A stretch of 9,256 nucleotides of DNA. Source: CAZUQA01 sp964622375 (GTDB lineage Bacteria; Bacillota_I; Bacilli_A; Erysipelotrichales; Erysipelotrichaceae). Of this stretch, positions 7,503-9,256 are shown piece after piece. Every line of letters starts with the position of its first letter. Position 1 is the first letter of the stretch. Made by a program: the position numbers and the translations under genes. The DNA lies in contig CAZUQA010000130.1 in the NCBI GenBank assembly GCA_964622375.1, forward strand, positions 1-9,256. The letters are read 5' to 3'. Below the pieces are notes generated by a model that was not told the DNA's origin, did no database searches, and saw only the letters and a list, made by a program, of their open reading frames with translations.

Positions 7503-9256
7503 GTGATAGTAAAGGATAAAAATGTCTTTAAACTCAGTACGGAAAACACCAGTTATTGGTTGGCGCTCACCAAGTTTTACCATTTAGAGCATATCTACTA
7601 TGGCAAGAAACTGGAAGGGGACCAAGCTATTGCGCCCTTACAACTAAAACGCACAGCGCAAATCGGCAGTAGCGTAATCTATGACGCCAGTGATGAAACC
7701 TATTGTTTAGACCAAATTCCTTTAGAGTGGTCCGGGATTGGCTGCGGTGATTACCGCCATTCGCCAATGGAAGTAAAAATGCCGGATGGCAGCTTTAGTA
7801 GCGACTTTCTTTACTGTGATTACTCAATAGTAGCCGGTAAAGTAAAAATGAAATCCTTGCCTGCTTCCTATGGTCAGGAGAGTGAGTGTCAAACTTTAGT
7901 AATAAACATGAAAGACAGCAGTAACAATGTTGAACTGTTGCTGTATTATTGTGTTTATCCTAAAAGCGACATCATTACCCGCCGGGTGGTATTGCGGAAT
8001 AATGCCGAAGATAGCTTGACTATCAGAAAACTGCTCAGCATGTCAGTTGATATGCCAAACAATGATTTTAATATCATCACCCTTGATGGCGGCTGGATTA
8101 AAGAGGCCCATAAACATGTCCGCCAACTATCTTATGGGATCTATGTGAATTCCTCGACTACCGGCTCCAGCAGCAACCGCCATAACCCGGGTTTTCTTTT
8201 AGCGACAAAAACCGCCACAGAAAGCAGTGGCGAAGTCTATGGGTTTAATTTAGTGTATAGCGGCAATCATTATGGAGCGGTTGAATTATCTGACCAGGAC
8301 ATCGTCAGAACCCAAATCGGAATCAATCCCTACTGTTTTGAGTGGCAACTTAAAACCGGGGCAGAGTTTGAAACACCGGAAGCGATTATGACCTACTCCG
8401 GTGCCGGCTTTAACAAACTATCAAAGAATTTCCATGATTTCATCAATAATCATATTGTTAGAGGAGAGTGGAAGAATAAAGAGCGACCGACACTGTTGAA
8501 CAATTGGGAAGCAACTTTTTTTCGCTATAATGAAGCTAAATTGCGAGCTTTGGCTAAAAAAGCTAAGAAGCTGGGCCTAGAATTGTTTGTCCTAGATGAT
8601 GGCTGGTTTCAAGGTCGAGATAATGACAAAGCCGGTTTAGGGGATTACAGCGTTAATAAGAAAAAATTTCGTCGCGGCTTGAAACCTTTTGCGGATTACA
8701 TCCACAAGTCAGGCCTGATGTTTGGTTTGTGGTTTGAACCGGAAATGGTCAATGAAGATAGTGATCTTTATCGCGCCCATCCCGAGTATGCCTTAAAGAC
8801 CCCAAACAGGAAACCAAGCCTGGGTCGTAATCAATTAGTTTTAGATTTGTGTAATCCGGCGGTTTGTGATTACATCGTTGATAATGTCACAAAAATAATC
8901 GATGAGTGCCAAGTAGACTATGTGAAATGGGATTACAATCGTCACATCAGTGATGCTTATTCGGCGCTGCTGGAGAATCAAGGCGAGTTTTTTCATCGCT
9001 ACATCCAGGGCTTGTACAGCGTGCTGGAGCGGATTTTTGGCTCCCGACCCCATATTCTATTTGAAAGCTGTTCCAGTGGCGGCAACAGATTCGATTTAGG
9101 AATGTTATGTTTTTCGCCACAAATTTGGACTTCAGACAATACCGATCCCATTGAAAGATTGAAAATCCAAGCCGGTATTTCTCAATTTTATCCGCTTTCA
9201 ACAATGGGGGCTCATGTCTCAGACAGCCCGCACCAACAGACTTTGCGTCAAAGCAC
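7503..9256 (+). CDS. GH36 alpha-galactosidase, 3' partial
   Basis: A cytoplasmic retaining alpha-galactosidase (RafA/AgaN/AgaA type) that removes alpha-1,6-galactose from melibiose, raffinose and stachyose. The frame stays open to the right edge, giving 584 residues of a family of about 730; the C-terminal beta domain is missing. The N-terminal beta-sandwich begins with matches around VFKLSTENTSYW and LEHIYYGKKL, so the GTG at 7503 is the likely start; a weak AGG (7492-7494) lies 8 nt upstream, and no in-frame ATG precedes the conserved sequence. Catalytic barrel motifs: NNWEATFF (Trp335), FVLDDGWF, FGLWFEPEMVN, nucleophile Asp477 in VKWDYNRH, ESCSSGGNR, and acid/base Asp548 in WTSDNTDP; then MGAHVSDSP near the edge. 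No signal peptide. Third gene of the glycosidase operon, 9 nt after GH13. Presence of a sucrose/alpha-glucoside enzyme beside it fits raffinose-family use. Confidence 0.94.
   Translation, partial: MIVKDKNVFKLSTENTSYWLALTKFYHLEHIYYGKKLEGDQAIAPLQLKRTAQIGSSVIYDASDETYCLDQIPLEWSGIGCGDYRHSPMEVKMPDGSFSSDFLYCDYSIVAGKVKMKSLPASYGQESECQTLVINMKDSSNNVELLLYYCVYPKSDIITRRVVLRNNAEDSLTIRKLLSMSVDMPNNDFNIITLDGGWIKEAHKHVRQLSYGIYVNSSTTGSSSNRHNPGFLLATKTATESSGEVYGFNLVYSGNHYGAVELSDQDIVRTQIGINPYCFEWQLKTGAEFETPEAIMTYSGAGFNKLSKNFHDFINNHIVRGEWKNKERPTLLNNWEATFFRYNEAKLRALAKKAKKLGLELFVLDDGWFQGRDNDKAGLGDYSVNKKKFRRGLKPFADYIHKSGLMFGLWFEPEMVNEDSDLYRAHPEYALKTPNRKPSLGRNQLVLDLCNPAVCDYIVDNVTKIIDECQVDYVKWDYNRHISDAYSALLENQGEFFHRYIQGLYSVLERIFGSRPHILFESCSSGGNRFDLGMLCFSPQIWTSDNTDPIERLKIQAGISQFYPLSTMGAHVSDSPHQQTLRQS

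Noticed and set aside
8841..9204. Two minus-strand reading frames of 70 and 85 codons
   Set aside because: They lie opposite the strongly conserved GH36 catalytic barrel and show no family features or start signals.

Overview
The window looks like an ordinary stretch of chromosome from a low- to mid-GC Bacillota-type (Firmicutes) bacterium, possibly near the Erysipelotrichia or Lactobacillales. This placement is an inference from AGGAGG-type ribosome binding sites, tightly packed co-directional genes, TTGACA-type promoter sequence and the tRNA sequences; no species is recognisable. Standard bacterial code fits: long ORFs contain no internal TGA and Trp is TGG. Every gene is on the + strand.

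Region 1 (1-3993) is a peptidase operon: the C-terminal part of an M24 metallopeptidase (5' end cut by the window), an M20-family aminoacyl-histidine dipeptidase (PepD type), a divergent guanylate-kinase homologue, and an M29 (AmpS/PepS type) aminopeptidase. Gaps are 13 and 14 nt and the last pair overlaps by 8 nt, so the four are almost certainly co-transcribed. Together the peptidases would finish the breakdown of imported or recycled short peptides in the cytoplasm. The kinase homologue is out of place functionally and has several substitutions at normally conserved nucleotide-binding positions. The M29 protein has Phe where the family has a conserved active-site Tyr.

Region 2 (3994-4558) holds a self-contained two-gene tRNA unit: a strong-looking promoter, tRNA-Ile(GAT), tRNA-Ala(TGC) and an intrinsic terminator. 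Ile-Ala is the pair usually found in rRNA operon spacers, but no rRNA is present here. A 9-bp perfect inverted repeat brackets tRNA-Ile, and its left arm begins at the predicted transcription start. The remaining intergenic DNA up to the next operon shows only weak regulatory candidates.

Region 3 (4559-9256) is a glycoside-hydrolase operon: GH1 beta-glucosidase type, GH13 oligo-1,6-glucosidase/alpha-glucosidase type, and a GH36 alpha-galactosidase that starts with GTG and runs off the right end. GH1 and GH13 overlap by 8 nt; GH13 and GH36 are 9 nt apart. None has a signal peptide, so they should act in the cytoplasm on imported plant-type oligosaccharides (beta-glucosides, alpha-1,6-glucosides, raffinose-family sugars). 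GH1 lacks the 6-phosphate-binding signature, which points to uptake as free sugar rather than through a PTS.

I do not see a novel defence, mobile or RNA system here. The points worth a second look are the guanylate-kinase-like protein inside the peptidase operon, the Tyr-to-Phe change in the M29 enzyme, and the tRNA-Ile leader/trailer stem and T-stem mismatch.
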